Shown one piece after another: positions 35,301 to 41,233 of a stretch of 64,000 nt of DNA. The DNA comes from an uncultured Clostridia bacterium (GTDB lineage: Bacteria; Bacillota; Clostridia; Christensenellales; Pumilibacteraceae), in NCBI GenBank assembly GCA_947175335.1, contig CAMWMF010000009.1, forward strand, positions 1 to 64,000. Reading direction: 5' to 3'. Both the position numbers and the translations under genes were made by a program. A model generated the notes under the pieces. That model was not told the DNA's origin, made no database searches, and saw only the letters and a list, made by a program, of their open reading frames with translations. Numbering within the stretch: position 1 is the first letter of the stretch; every line of letters starts with the position of its first letter.

Positions 35301-37542
35301 GTTTGCGGGCTGCGAGCTGCTCGAAACCGTAACCTTCGAGGCGGACGACGGCGTTACCGGTCTCGGCTTTGCGCCGGGCTCCACCGCGTTGAGCTTTGCC
35401 ACGACAGGTAGCTTGACAGGCCGCGGCGTATTCGGCGGCTGCGAGTCGCTCAAATCTATAGACTTGTCCACTCGTTGCAAGATATACAACAACGCGACGT
35501 TGACGACGGTTGGATATACCAATTATGTCGCTAACTACTTGTTTGCCGACTGCACGAGCCTTACTTCGGTAACGCTTCCGAGCGGAATAGTATCCATAGG
35601 TACGGGCTCGTTCTTCAACACAGGAATTACAAGCTTTACTCTCGACGGAACGGTCAACCAAATCGGCAACGCTGCGTTTGCCAACTGCTCCGATCTCGAA
35701 ACGGTTACCGTCACCCCGTCCGATACCAAGCTCGGCATTGCGGCAGGCTCCAATATTACCACGATTGGATCTCTCGGCGCTTTCTACAACTGCACGTCGC
35801 TCAAGTCGATTGAGCTCGGCAACCGTCCTCATTTGTATAACACCGTGACAGGCACCAACAAGTATGTTCCCGCATATCTGTTCTACAACTGCACGTCGCT
35901 CCAACATGTAACTCTGCCGGACGAGATCACGCACATTTACGGGGGTGCATTCTACAACTGTAAGTCGCTCGAACATATCGATCTTCCCACGTCTCTCACA
36001 GAGATCTATATGGAAGCGTTCCGTGGCAGCGGTCTTGTCGAGCTTAACCTGCCCGACACGGTAACAAGAATTATGCAAGGTGCGTTCAGAGACTGCGATA
36101 AGCTTGAAAGCGTACATCTTTCCACCGCGCTCAAGCTTGTTCCCAAGTACGTATTTATGGATTGCACAAGCTTGCAGTCGCTGTATGTGCCTGCGGGCAT
36201 AACCTACTTCGGCAACGCGTGCTTTGCAGGCTGCTCGGCTTTGGAAACTATCACGTTCGAGGAGAACGCTTCGCCGCTCGGCTTTGCCCAAGGTTTAGGC
36301 CCCGAGGGCGAGGATAGAGGCGTGTTTGCCGACTGCACTTCGCTTACCAGCGTCGACCTTTCGCCTATAAACGTCAGACGTATGTGGTTTACCACATATA
36401 CAATGTCTTACACTACTTACAATGTCGGCTATTCGTATACAATCAACTCGGCTATGCCCGAATATATGTTCCACGGCTGCACCAATCTCGAAAGCGTCGT
36501 ACTGTCCAACGTTATGTGGTTCGGCGGCGGTTATTCGGGCGACAAGACGCGCGACGACCAGACCTTCGGCAACTGCGTAAATCTCAAAAACGTAACATGG
36601 CCGACCGACGTTGACTTCCGTTTGGGCGACAGCTCGTTTGAAAACTGCGGCTTTGAAACGCTTACGCTTCCTTCCAACCTCGCAGGCATGGGCAGCGACG
36701 TGTTCGCGGGCAACAAAAATCTTACCAAGCTTATTGTAGAGCCCAACTTGGTATGCACGTACGTCAGAGGCTTTGCGGACTGCGAAAACCTCGTCGAGGT
36801 AGAGTTGCCCGACAGTCATACAGGTATCGACTACCGCGCGTTCCAAAACTGCGTCAAGCTCACGACAATCAATATGCCCGAAAAGCTTGAATACCTCAGC
36901 TCGAACGCGCTCCAAAACACGGCGCTTGAAAGCGTAACGATACCCGCAGGCGTAAGTGTGTATTCCGACGTCTTTGCCGATTGCAAACAGCTCGAATCGG
37001 TGACAATAGAGGGTAAGCTCGATAATCTCGGTTGGAACGTATTCCAAAACTGCACGGCGCTCACTTCGGTGACGCTCGAAGAGGGCTTCGACGACGTTAT
37101 GAACTACATGTTCGCGGGCTGCACTTCGCTTGCTTCGATAACGCTTCCGAGTACCGTCGAGTATATCAGCAGCCACGCGTTTGACGGCTGCACCACGCTC
37201 GCGTCCATCGAAATTCCCGCATCGGTCGGGTATATCGGCGAGTTTGCGTTTGCGGGCTGCACCTCGCTTACCTCGATAGTCATACCCGAAACGGTGACCG
37301 AGATACGCGACTACGCGTTTGACGGCTGGACTTCGTCGCAGACCATCAACATCGAAACGCGCACCCAAGCGCCCGACGATTGGTCGGAATACTGGAACTA
37401 CAATTCCAAGCAGGTCGACGTTACGCCCGAACCCGAAGAACCCGAAGAGGGCGAGGAGCCAGTCAATCCCGATCCCGTCTACGAGACCCGTCCCGACGGA
37501 GTTATCGCCGCGAATATCGTGTGGGGCTACACAAGACCGTAA
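26323..37542 (+). CDS. Giant BspA-type leucine-rich-repeat lipoprotein (3,739 residues)
   Basis: An 11.2-kb uninterrupted frame. Start is ATG 26323 behind TTAGGAG; a track start further up lies in the leader hairpin. Signal peptide with lipobox LIAC (Cys about 25). InlB-B/Listeria-Bacteroides type repeats lie at about 121-265 (VSFDTGAGTAV...GWYTD...ITLYARW; REGYNFAGWW...TLYALW) and again at about 700-850. Fn3/Ig-like units fill about 272-700. From about 860 to 3690 there is an unbroken series of BspA/TpLRR repeats of about 23-28 residues with the core IGxxAFxxCTxLxxVxLPxxLxxI, on the order of a hundred copies, nearly all with a Cys. The C-terminus is Pro/Glu-rich with no wall anchor. BspA proteins mediate adhesion and aggregation in other bacteria; that role is inferred. 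It lies next to the MoxR/VWA operon, which ends with a smaller relative. Confidence 0.92.
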   Translation: MKRFKLLYGMLLAVVAALSGLLIACGSKTEAPVVTEGPEIGVYYYDADDGEYLVTLGKGATATLVMTDNNYVGSYTISGAKLELNLDIGKYNATLNDDILAVDMGEGRGVWNFTKRIVYTVSFDTGAGTAVSSVRVINGKTVTRPADPVNGNMVFIGWYTDREYTSPFVFGANPVKSDITLYARWVEPVFGRAEYEIKFDLDYDGAPAVAAKQTVGGKLYNVVTPTREGYNFAGWWVKAYSADRKTKALSYRLEADTVFSASTTLYALWQSNEVTAKLAQPVVDVRASGISWGSNANASAYKVLVTGPDGSEVRKDDSYGPTSMDIDFSALAEGKYVISVTAVAASGDASNNSEPAIRYYDNKTLTPVSLFTVVEPSTLIYNAVEGAEKYLIDVKCGDEYHKHTQIDNGNSTSYNFINCMMKSEGIEFTVTAVAAGKASSVSETYYYTRPLGDVTGLRYNQAEETVAWNSVKGAAGYTVELSCENSEHSHNVTVDVGNTTRMSVKTYEGCNGTITVKVTPYTNGYNSPAPAELAIQKTSLAAPSNVRIVGEVLSWDGDATATGYDVYIASQTVSTATNSLDLSTVEGISWEANGDYQIRVLAKNADKTSLWSDTVDARYYALYSSLTYNAGVVSWRRVIGAVKYNVRVNDGTAVEVTDGTNSLPVTLTQAGENTIYINFVDGANKASSWAQIKVKAEAVTFDLRGGEGDAPTQYYALGDRVQLPDGTGFARTGYTFAGWYTSPYGADGFGARYTDTYFGNIGGLVLYANWSPKTYDITFENGDLPAGSEKGKVTYRRPYQWPIPTNDDTSLVFAGWYSDSEGLEVRYTDETGKSISDWGISRNMTVYACWNSIFSFEKLTNGTYRISKNTQYWTQHAPADLTIPATYREPGTTRYIKVTEIGSASFTSSTMLKTVRIPNSIKYVDTNGFNSSTNIEQFIVYDVEGTVLPEYSSHEGVLYHDVLDDFGNITSKALWIYPRGKADAEYKVQAGTTVLPYRSLYYAKATKIIIPTSVVRIEGQAIYLCSSLTDIEFEDGGEVAEDSNVKALVIENQAFYSLSKLERIKIPARLSSFNPEMIVTCNAFKTIEVEANSKKYGAVAGFLTDAAKTTILYCPIKAVVGKLELPTGITVIGERAFVSNTQITSVELPYYAVEIRDYAFNKCTNLTTVSFKSDVVDPFDLKIGAHAFEGCTKLATFDSTNGNVVEIGEYAFAGCNALTKFEIPDTLTKLGEYAFHKCTGLTEIFIPATLAEVEQYAFAGCTKLDTIKFGELKDGKTAALAIGDFAFNGCTSLLEIDLPAYVCEIGEAVFGGCTKLAEITVDENNEHFETYLGVLFTKGFEEMLFYPLGRTGEFSLPDQVKVLSAQLFKGNASLTAIVIGKNVKSIGDEAFMNCTALTTVTFENESAIELGEKVFEGCTGLTTVTLNDYITKIPDRMFYNDKAITEIVMPQYVTEIGDYAFYYLEKIDNITIPATVHHIGYGAFYYCRALDKVTFEEPPANVDEDSDIDYATTLTFGRYADVTTSSTNDQSTNIFANCGITEINIPARMTEIPHAMFLSCTLLEEINIPNTVSEIGAKAFSGCSSLQRVIFEGGNLANTLTVYDTCTTSNPAASSGAFYNCSQLYSINLPERIETIPQFMFYNCRGLTSITIPKSVKNKTNDNGEITVYAIQNSAFYNCMGLVTVTFAEDNTNEITIGPSAFYSCSKLQTVNLPKGLTYIKKFDDNGNDVSDYYDVFAADAFTYCSALNAINIKEGGKYYTDDGIIYYHDVITDEDGEVTDEIREVIICPQSRTKAVVIPYNVTSINARAFTTCYNITSFSFQPTPEGETEVDLKINDASNDADAVARKSGAFNWFIGITMLSLPDRLTYIGDYAFYDCSMLHTLNIGENSRLAHVGKYAFGKCSGLNIIRVPATVKEIGASAFDGCTRITEFTFADGSQLTKIGDRAFAQTNFTEIVIPNTVQTLGSALFDGSSLTTITLPSSLSELDVATFAGCDNIQSISLTGNTKYYIEDSVIYNAAKTELMLYPANKNAESYEVLEGVTTIDAGAFAGNTYLKSVTVPNTVATIGAGAFYGCTNLQTAYFTPDNANAASKLDVGGTSDTQGVFQGCSSLKTVNLPERTTRLGLNAFADCAELTELTIHKDAQLQAINAGVFSNAGGGTLTLPVAVSTIGENAFTGSLFTQVVMTNVTTINKNAFNGSGITSVILPATVATIGESAFANCAELTSVEIKLNTNKNLSITTTTTTTQNDTNGLKGTFANCPKLKTATIATNGVLPYHMFYKCNALEELTIKGSGSIQGYLCGTGTTTTVYYPNTTTAGSTSSASVQIGIQGLKKVAIDNTITSIGSYAFVGCSNLGSHNPETCVDENCAGDSAHGFTIVDTGKDDALKTIGTYAFQSTAIKSFVIPSSVTSLGSYAFRFNTALTSVTIPTKSFAEIPSYEFFGCTSLSTVTFVDKGVNAERKLVTIASSAFFNCTNLKSFDLTGFTSLKDYAFEYSGLISIVIPDTITSSTNDTATYYIFANCKDLESVTIPTNASKFIGKCTFQNCTKLDTVTFTGDGSVLTTIGTQAFEGCEKLTNIILPEGLTTINANAFLNSGIKNIKLSSTIETIASTAFLGCKQLNVTVADGNASFTVSSDMKSLLSKDGKTLVQYIGNDTQYTIPEGVEVIGDYAFQNCESLEKITFTDTVKSIGQYAFRYCTALDELTLPDLETLGQYAFANSGVTEVTIAGLPDAVGNYIFSECENLETVTFTGGAKAIGQYMFNKDASLKTIVFANDIETIGTNAFAACAQLGNFTIPASVKTINDGAFMDCTTITSVNIPATVESLGKGAFAGCTSLETVTFAQSSDKLVIISGTAATANSNTRGTFAFCTSLESINLSTRPIYNSATATTITVPNHMFNGCTALSTVTLHSSTAEIGSNSFQNCLSLGRVALPSTLTVINSYAFNNTALSVMTLPEGMLTIGTYAFMDCKLLESITIPGTVKTINSAAFAGCELLETVTFEADDGVTGLGFAPGSTALSFATTGSLTGRGVFGGCESLKSIDLSTRCKIYNNATLTTVGYTNYVANYLFADCTSLTSVTLPSGIVSIGTGSFFNTGITSFTLDGTVNQIGNAAFANCSDLETVTVTPSDTKLGIAAGSNITTIGSLGAFYNCTSLKSIELGNRPHLYNTVTGTNKYVPAYLFYNCTSLQHVTLPDEITHIYGGAFYNCKSLEHIDLPTSLTEIYMEAFRGSGLVELNLPDTVTRIMQGAFRDCDKLESVHLSTALKLVPKYVFMDCTSLQSLYVPAGITYFGNACFAGCSALETITFEENASPLGFAQGLGPEGEDRGVFADCTSLTSVDLSPINVRRMWFTTYTMSYTTYNVGYSYTINSAMPEYMFHGCTNLESVVLSNVMWFGGGYSGDKTRDDQTFGNCVNLKNVTWPTDVDFRLGDSSFENCGFETLTLPSNLAGMGSDVFAGNKNLTKLIVEPNLVCTYVRGFADCENLVEVELPDSHTGIDYRAFQNCVKLTTINMPEKLEYLSSNALQNTALESVTIPAGVSVYSDVFADCKQLESVTIEGKLDNLGWNVFQNCTALTSVTLEEGFDDVMNYMFAGCTSLASITLPSTVEYISSHAFDGCTTLASIEIPASVGYIGEFAFAGCTSLTSIVIPETVTEIRDYAFDGWTSSQTINIETRTQAPDDWSEYWNYNSKQVDVTPEPEEPEEGEEPVNPDPVYETRPDGVIAANIVWGYTRP

Positions 37543-37621
37543 GCGCGGGAAACCGCTGATATAACAGATAACAGAAAACAGATAATATTGCGGTTGCGCT
37601 CAGCGCATTTAAGCAAAGCAA

Positions 37622-37650
37622 AAGGTCGGAAGTAACCGACCTTTTTGTAT
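37622..37650 (+). terminator. Terminator of the giant LRR gene
   Basis: AAGGTCGG / CCGACCTT stem with 6-base loop followed by TTTGTATT. The rest of the 346-base gap holds the promoter and leader of the next operon. Confidence 0.85.
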
Positions 37651-37764
37651 TAGCGGACACGAAGCGCATAACAATATACAAGTATGACCGATACTATTTG
37701 CGTTTTTTATGCATAATATAATGTATAAAGCGGGGTAATTGCGTGGAATAATGCGTTTTTTTGC

Positions 37765-37794
37765 TTGACAAACATGATTTTTATATGATATACT
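37765..37794 (+). promoter_or_regulatory. Promoter of the MoxR/VWA operon
   Basis: TTGACA at 37765-37770, 18-base spacer, TATACT at 37789-37794; predicted start near 37801. Confidence 0.75.
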
Positions 37795-37805
37795 TACAAT
37801 ATTAC

Positions 37806-37844
37806 TCGACAAAGGCGTCGCATTTATATTGCGGTGCCTTTTTA
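37806..37844 (+). promoter_or_regulatory. Promoter-proximal leader hairpin with T-run, shared type A
   Basis: Starts TCGACAAAGGCGTCGCA, identical over 17 bases to the leader at 26249. AAAGGC pairs with GCCTTT and CGCA with TGCG, then TTTTT. The position relative to the promoter is the same as in the giant LRR gene. Confidence 0.7.
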
Positions 37845-37888
37845 TTAGCGCTATACATCTGTATCGGCGCAAAAAAGAGGAGGTTATT

Positions 37889-39136
37889 ATGGACAGCAAT
37901 CAGATTTACAACAAGTATTGTTCCCGTCTCAAAAAAGAGGGAATAATCAAAGCATTGCTCTGCGGATTTACTATCGGCTTATTTGTCGCCGCAGTGCTCA
38001 CGTTTATTTTTTGGCTTGTCGATTTCGAGTATTTTTGGATTGCGCCGATAATCGGAGTTGCGCTTGCCGGAGCCGCTACGCCCATGTTTTATCATTGGAT
38101 GTTCCGCCCGACTGCCAAATCTATGGCACACCGCGTGGACGGTCTCGGCTTGGAAGAGCGTATCGTTACTATGAACGAGCTTCAAGGCGACAATTCGTAT
38201 ATCGCACAGCGCCAGCGCGAGGACGCGCAGGCGGCGCTTGTTTCGCTCAGTAAAGCGGCGACGACCGCGGGCGGTAAAGCGGCGGGCATGGCGGCCAAGG
38301 GCGCCACTAAGCTTGCCATGCGTATTCCCACAAAGATTATTGCTGCGGTAGCCTCCGTTGCTATAGCGTACGTTCCTATTCAGACGATAGGTATTTTGAG
38401 CTATAACGGCACGATACCCAAGGCGAAAGCGATTGCCGAGCAAATTGTCGACAAAGAATTAGAATTTCACACGGTAAGCTATATCACCTACGGTGATGGA
38501 TTTATAGAGGGCGACTCCGATCAGGTGATTGCCGACGGCGAGTCTACGGAAATCGTCATGGCGGTCGCCGAGGACGGGTGGTATTTTTACGGTTGGATTG
38601 ACGCACAGTATCTCGACATGTTGGGTCTCCTTCAGATGTTCGGACTGCTTGACAGTTACATCGAAGGCAACGAACCTGTGCGTTTAGACGAAAACATTAC
38701 CGCAGATTTAGAAATGTGCGCTTTGTTTATTGAAATGAGCGACAACAAAGGTGATCCGAGCGACGGTGACGGCGATGGTGAGCCCGGTCAGCCCGGCGAC
38801 GGTCAGCCCGGTGACGGCGACGGCGACGGCAACGGCCCCGGTGACCCCGGCGAGCCCGGCAACGGCAATGGTCAGCCCGGCGAGGGTCCCGGTCAGCCCG
38901 GCCCCGGTCAGCCCGGTGGTGAAGGCAACGGCGGCCCCGGTCAGCCCAGCTACGGCGACGGTGCGGGCTCCGGTCAATCCAAACAGGACGATACATGGAT
39001 GGACGGCGACACGCCGGTTAAAGATTATTACCAACAAATCTGGGAAGAGGCCATGCAGATGATTGCCGAAGGCAAAGAATTGCCCGCCGACGTCCGTGAG
39101 ATAATCGAAGGCTACTTCGGTGGCTTGAAGCCGTAA
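37889..39136 (+). CDS. Membrane protein with DUF4175-like segment and Gly/Pro/Asp-rich tail
   Basis: First gene of the MoxR operon, 415 residues, start at ATG 37889 behind GAGGAGG. Two transmembrane helices at about 20-42 and 47-70 are followed by RVDGLGLEERIVTMNELQG (about 86-104), a motif seen in DUF4175-like proteins encoded beside MoxR/VWA genes, and a third hydrophobic segment at about 148-172. From about residue 290 to 375 the chain is collagen-like, repeating G-D-G and G-Q-P-G units, then ends in an acidic helix (WEEAMQMIAEGKELPADVREII). The tail is probably extracytoplasmic and flexible. Function unknown; position suggests a structural partner of the VWA proteins. Confidence 0.65.
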   Translation: MDSNQIYNKYCSRLKKEGIIKALLCGFTIGLFVAAVLTFIFWLVDFEYFWIAPIIGVALAGAATPMFYHWMFRPTAKSMAHRVDGLGLEERIVTMNELQGDNSYIAQRQREDAQAALVSLSKAATTAGGKAAGMAAKGATKLAMRIPTKIIAAVASVAIAYVPIQTIGILSYNGTIPKAKAIAEQIVDKELEFHTVSYITYGDGFIEGDSDQVIADGESTEIVMAVAEDGWYFYGWIDAQYLDMLGLLQMFGLLDSYIEGNEPVRLDENITADLEMCALFIEMSDNKGDPSDGDGDGEPGQPGDGQPGDGDGDGNGPGDPGEPGNGNGQPGEGPGQPGPGQPGGEGNGGPGQPSYGDGAGSGQSKQDDTWMDGDTPVKDYYQQIWEEAMQMIAEGKELPADVREIIEGYFGGLKP

Positions 39137-39200
39137 AAAGCGCGCATACGCGTACTACTCATACAACAACACATATCAACTTTAAAGAGGTAAATTCATA

Positions 39201-40331
39201 ATGGTTACTGAAAAAGATGTCACGCAATTCAGTGAGCAGTGTAAGGAAATTTTTGCTCAGATTGAACGCGACGTTATCGGACAAAAAGAGGTCGTTGAAG
39301 GAACGATTATAGCTATGATTGCCGGCGGCAACGTATTGCTCGAAGGTGTTCCCGGCGTTGGTAAAACGCGTTTGGTTCGCTCCTTGGGTCGAGTATTCAA
39401 TCTTCCTTTCTCGCGTATTCAGTTTACGCCCGACCTGATGCCTGCCGACGTTACCGGCACCAATATCGTTGTCAAGGACGAAAAGGGAAATTCAACCTTT
39501 CAGTTCCAGCCCGGTCCGGTTTTCAGCAACATCATTCTCGCCGACGAGATAAACCGTGCTACGCCTAAAACGCAGTCGGCTCTGCTCGAGGCGATGCAGG
39601 AGCATACCGTTACGGTTATGGGCGTGTCGCGCAAGCTTAACGAGCCGTTCTTCGTTCTCGCAACGCAGAACCCGATCGAGCAGGACGGTACCTATCCGCT
39701 GCCCGAGGCGCAGATGGACCGCTTTATGTTTAAGCTTATCGTCAAAAACCCCAGCCTTGACGAGCTCATGGACATAGTCAACATGACGCAAAAGACAATG
39801 GCCGAGGTCGCCAACGCGGCTTGCGACGGCGAGGGGCTTTTGCAAATGCGCACTACCGCAAACGCTATCCCCGTAGCCGAACCTGTCATGCGTTACGCTA
39901 TGACGCTGTGCTCGGCAACGCACCCCGACAGCGAGTGCGCGTCCGAAGCGGCAAAGAAGTACGTCCGTCTCGGCGCCAGCCCGCGTGCGGGACAAGCGCT
40001 TATTTCGGCGGCTAAGGTCAGAGCATTGCTCAGCGGCAGATTCAACGTTTCGTACAACGATTTGCACGAGCTTGCATATCCCGTTTTGCGCCACCGTCTC
40101 AAACTCAACTTCGAGGCGATTGCCCAGCGCGTTTCCGCCGATGATATCATTAAGATGATAATCGACGAAACGAGCAAAAAGTACGATATTGCGTCGCCGG
40201 CCAAGGCGACGGCGACGGCAAGCGAGCAGCCCGCACAAGAGCAGCCCGCTGTCGAAGCCGCTGATGACGCGAATGCGGAAGCAACGGCAAAAGACGACAA
40301 GAAAAAATCCAAGCGGAGAAAAGCTAAATAG
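39201..40331 (+). CDS. moxR: MoxR-family AAA+ ATPase
   Basis: A 376-residue cytoplasmic AAA+ chaperone-like ATPase. Walker A GVPGVGKT (about 48-55), the family block QFTPDLMPADVTGTNIV (about 74-90), Walker B ILADEINRA (about 113-121), sensor 1 VLATQNPIEQDGTYPLPEAQMDRF and sensor 2 region SPRAGQALI are all present. The final 50 residues are an Ala/Gln/Glu/Lys-rich tail (about 330-376) outside the family fold. MoxR proteins are thought to activate or mature partner proteins with VWA domains, and here three such partners follow directly. The DUF58 gene begins 2 bases after the stop. Confidence 0.93.
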   Translation: MVTEKDVTQFSEQCKEIFAQIERDVIGQKEVVEGTIIAMIAGGNVLLEGVPGVGKTRLVRSLGRVFNLPFSRIQFTPDLMPADVTGTNIVVKDEKGNSTFQFQPGPVFSNIILADEINRATPKTQSALLEAMQEHTVTVMGVSRKLNEPFFVLATQNPIEQDGTYPLPEAQMDRFMFKLIVKNPSLDELMDIVNMTQKTMAEVANAACDGEGLLQMRTTANAIPVAEPVMRYAMTLCSATHPDSECASEAAKKYVRLGASPRAGQALISAAKVRALLSGRFNVSYNDLHELAYPVLRHRLKLNFEAIAQRVSADDIIKMIIDETSKKYDIASPAKATATASEQPAQEQPAVEAADDANAEATAKDDKKKSKRRKAK

Positions 40332-40333
40332 AA

Positions 40334-41233
40334 ATGAAGGTCTCTTATTTAAATGACGACTTCTTCAGTCGCTTAGAGACTTTGGCTTTGAATTTGCGTA
40401 CGGACTTATCGGGATTTTTCGGCGGAAAACATCTTGTTCGCACATACGGTCAAACCGTCGAGTTTGCAGACTACCGAGAATATATGCTCGGCGACGATAT
40501 TCGACGTATCGACTGGAACTTGTACAGCCGGTTTGAAAAGCATTTTATAAAGCTGTTTACCGACGAAAGACAAATGCATACGCAGATATATCTGGATTGC
40601 TCGGCTTCGATGAGCAAAGCAAATCCTCAAAAAGCTGCTTATGCTGTCGGCGTCGCGGCGGCTTTGGGATTTTTGTCTGTACACAATATGGACAAGCTTT
40701 CTTTTAGACTGGTAAAAGAAGACAAGGTTGAAGATCCGTTCGGAACGATAGTCGGAAAGTCCACGTTCTACAAATCGGTCAGCGATTTGGAAAATATCGA
40801 GTTCGAGGGCGAGTCCGATCTGCTTGCGGCTATCAAGAACGACATGAACGTCGGCTCTAACGACGGTTTAACGGTCATAATTTCCGATTTCTTTACAGAA
40901 GGCGATTGGAAAAAGGCCGTCGATTTCCTTTGCTATAAAAAACGTCAGGTCTTATTGGTTCAGGTGCTTGCACCCGAAGAGATAGATCCTACCTACGACG
41001 GCAGGGTCAATCTTATAGATGCCGAAGCAATGGATTTGGAAGACGCGAAAAACATGAGACTTAACGTCACGCGCAGTATGCTTTTGGCGTACCAGGACGC
41101 GTTACGCGATTTTCAAAACGATATCCAATCTTTTTGTGCGTCACGCGACGCGGCGTTTATATCCGTGTCGTGCGACAAGCCTATCGAAAGGATGCTGTTC
41201 GGCGAATTGCTTAAGGTAGGTATAATGGAATGA
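40334..41233 (+). CDS. DUF58 (VWA-like) protein
   Basis: A 299-residue soluble protein. The DUF58 hallmark YREYMLGDDIRRIDWNLYSRF lies at about 51-71, followed by LFTDERQMHTQIYLDCSASMSKANP, which contains a DxSxS-like metal site (DCSAS, about 92). LTVIISDFFTEGDW is a later strand of the VWA fold. DUF58 proteins are the usual partner of MoxR. The start follows the moxR stop by two bases and the stop overlaps the next ATG (ATGA), so translation is coupled. Confidence 0.9.
   Translation: MKVSYLNDDFFSRLETLALNLRTDLSGFFGGKHLVRTYGQTVEFADYREYMLGDDIRRIDWNLYSRFEKHFIKLFTDERQMHTQIYLDCSASMSKANPQKAAYAVGVAAALGFLSVHNMDKLSFRLVKEDKVEDPFGTIVGKSTFYKSVSDLENIEFEGESDLLAAIKNDMNVGSNDGLTVIISDFFTEGDWKKAVDFLCYKKRQVLLVQVLAPEEIDPTYDGRVNLIDAEAMDLEDAKNMRLNVTRSMLLAYQDALRDFQNDIQSFCASRDAAFISVSCDKPIERMLFGELLKVGIME

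Noticed and set aside
30000-37300. CRISPR-like periodic DNA
   Set aside because: The periodicity is that of protein-coding LRR units: the spacing is variable, the repeats are not identical and the reading frame is continuous.
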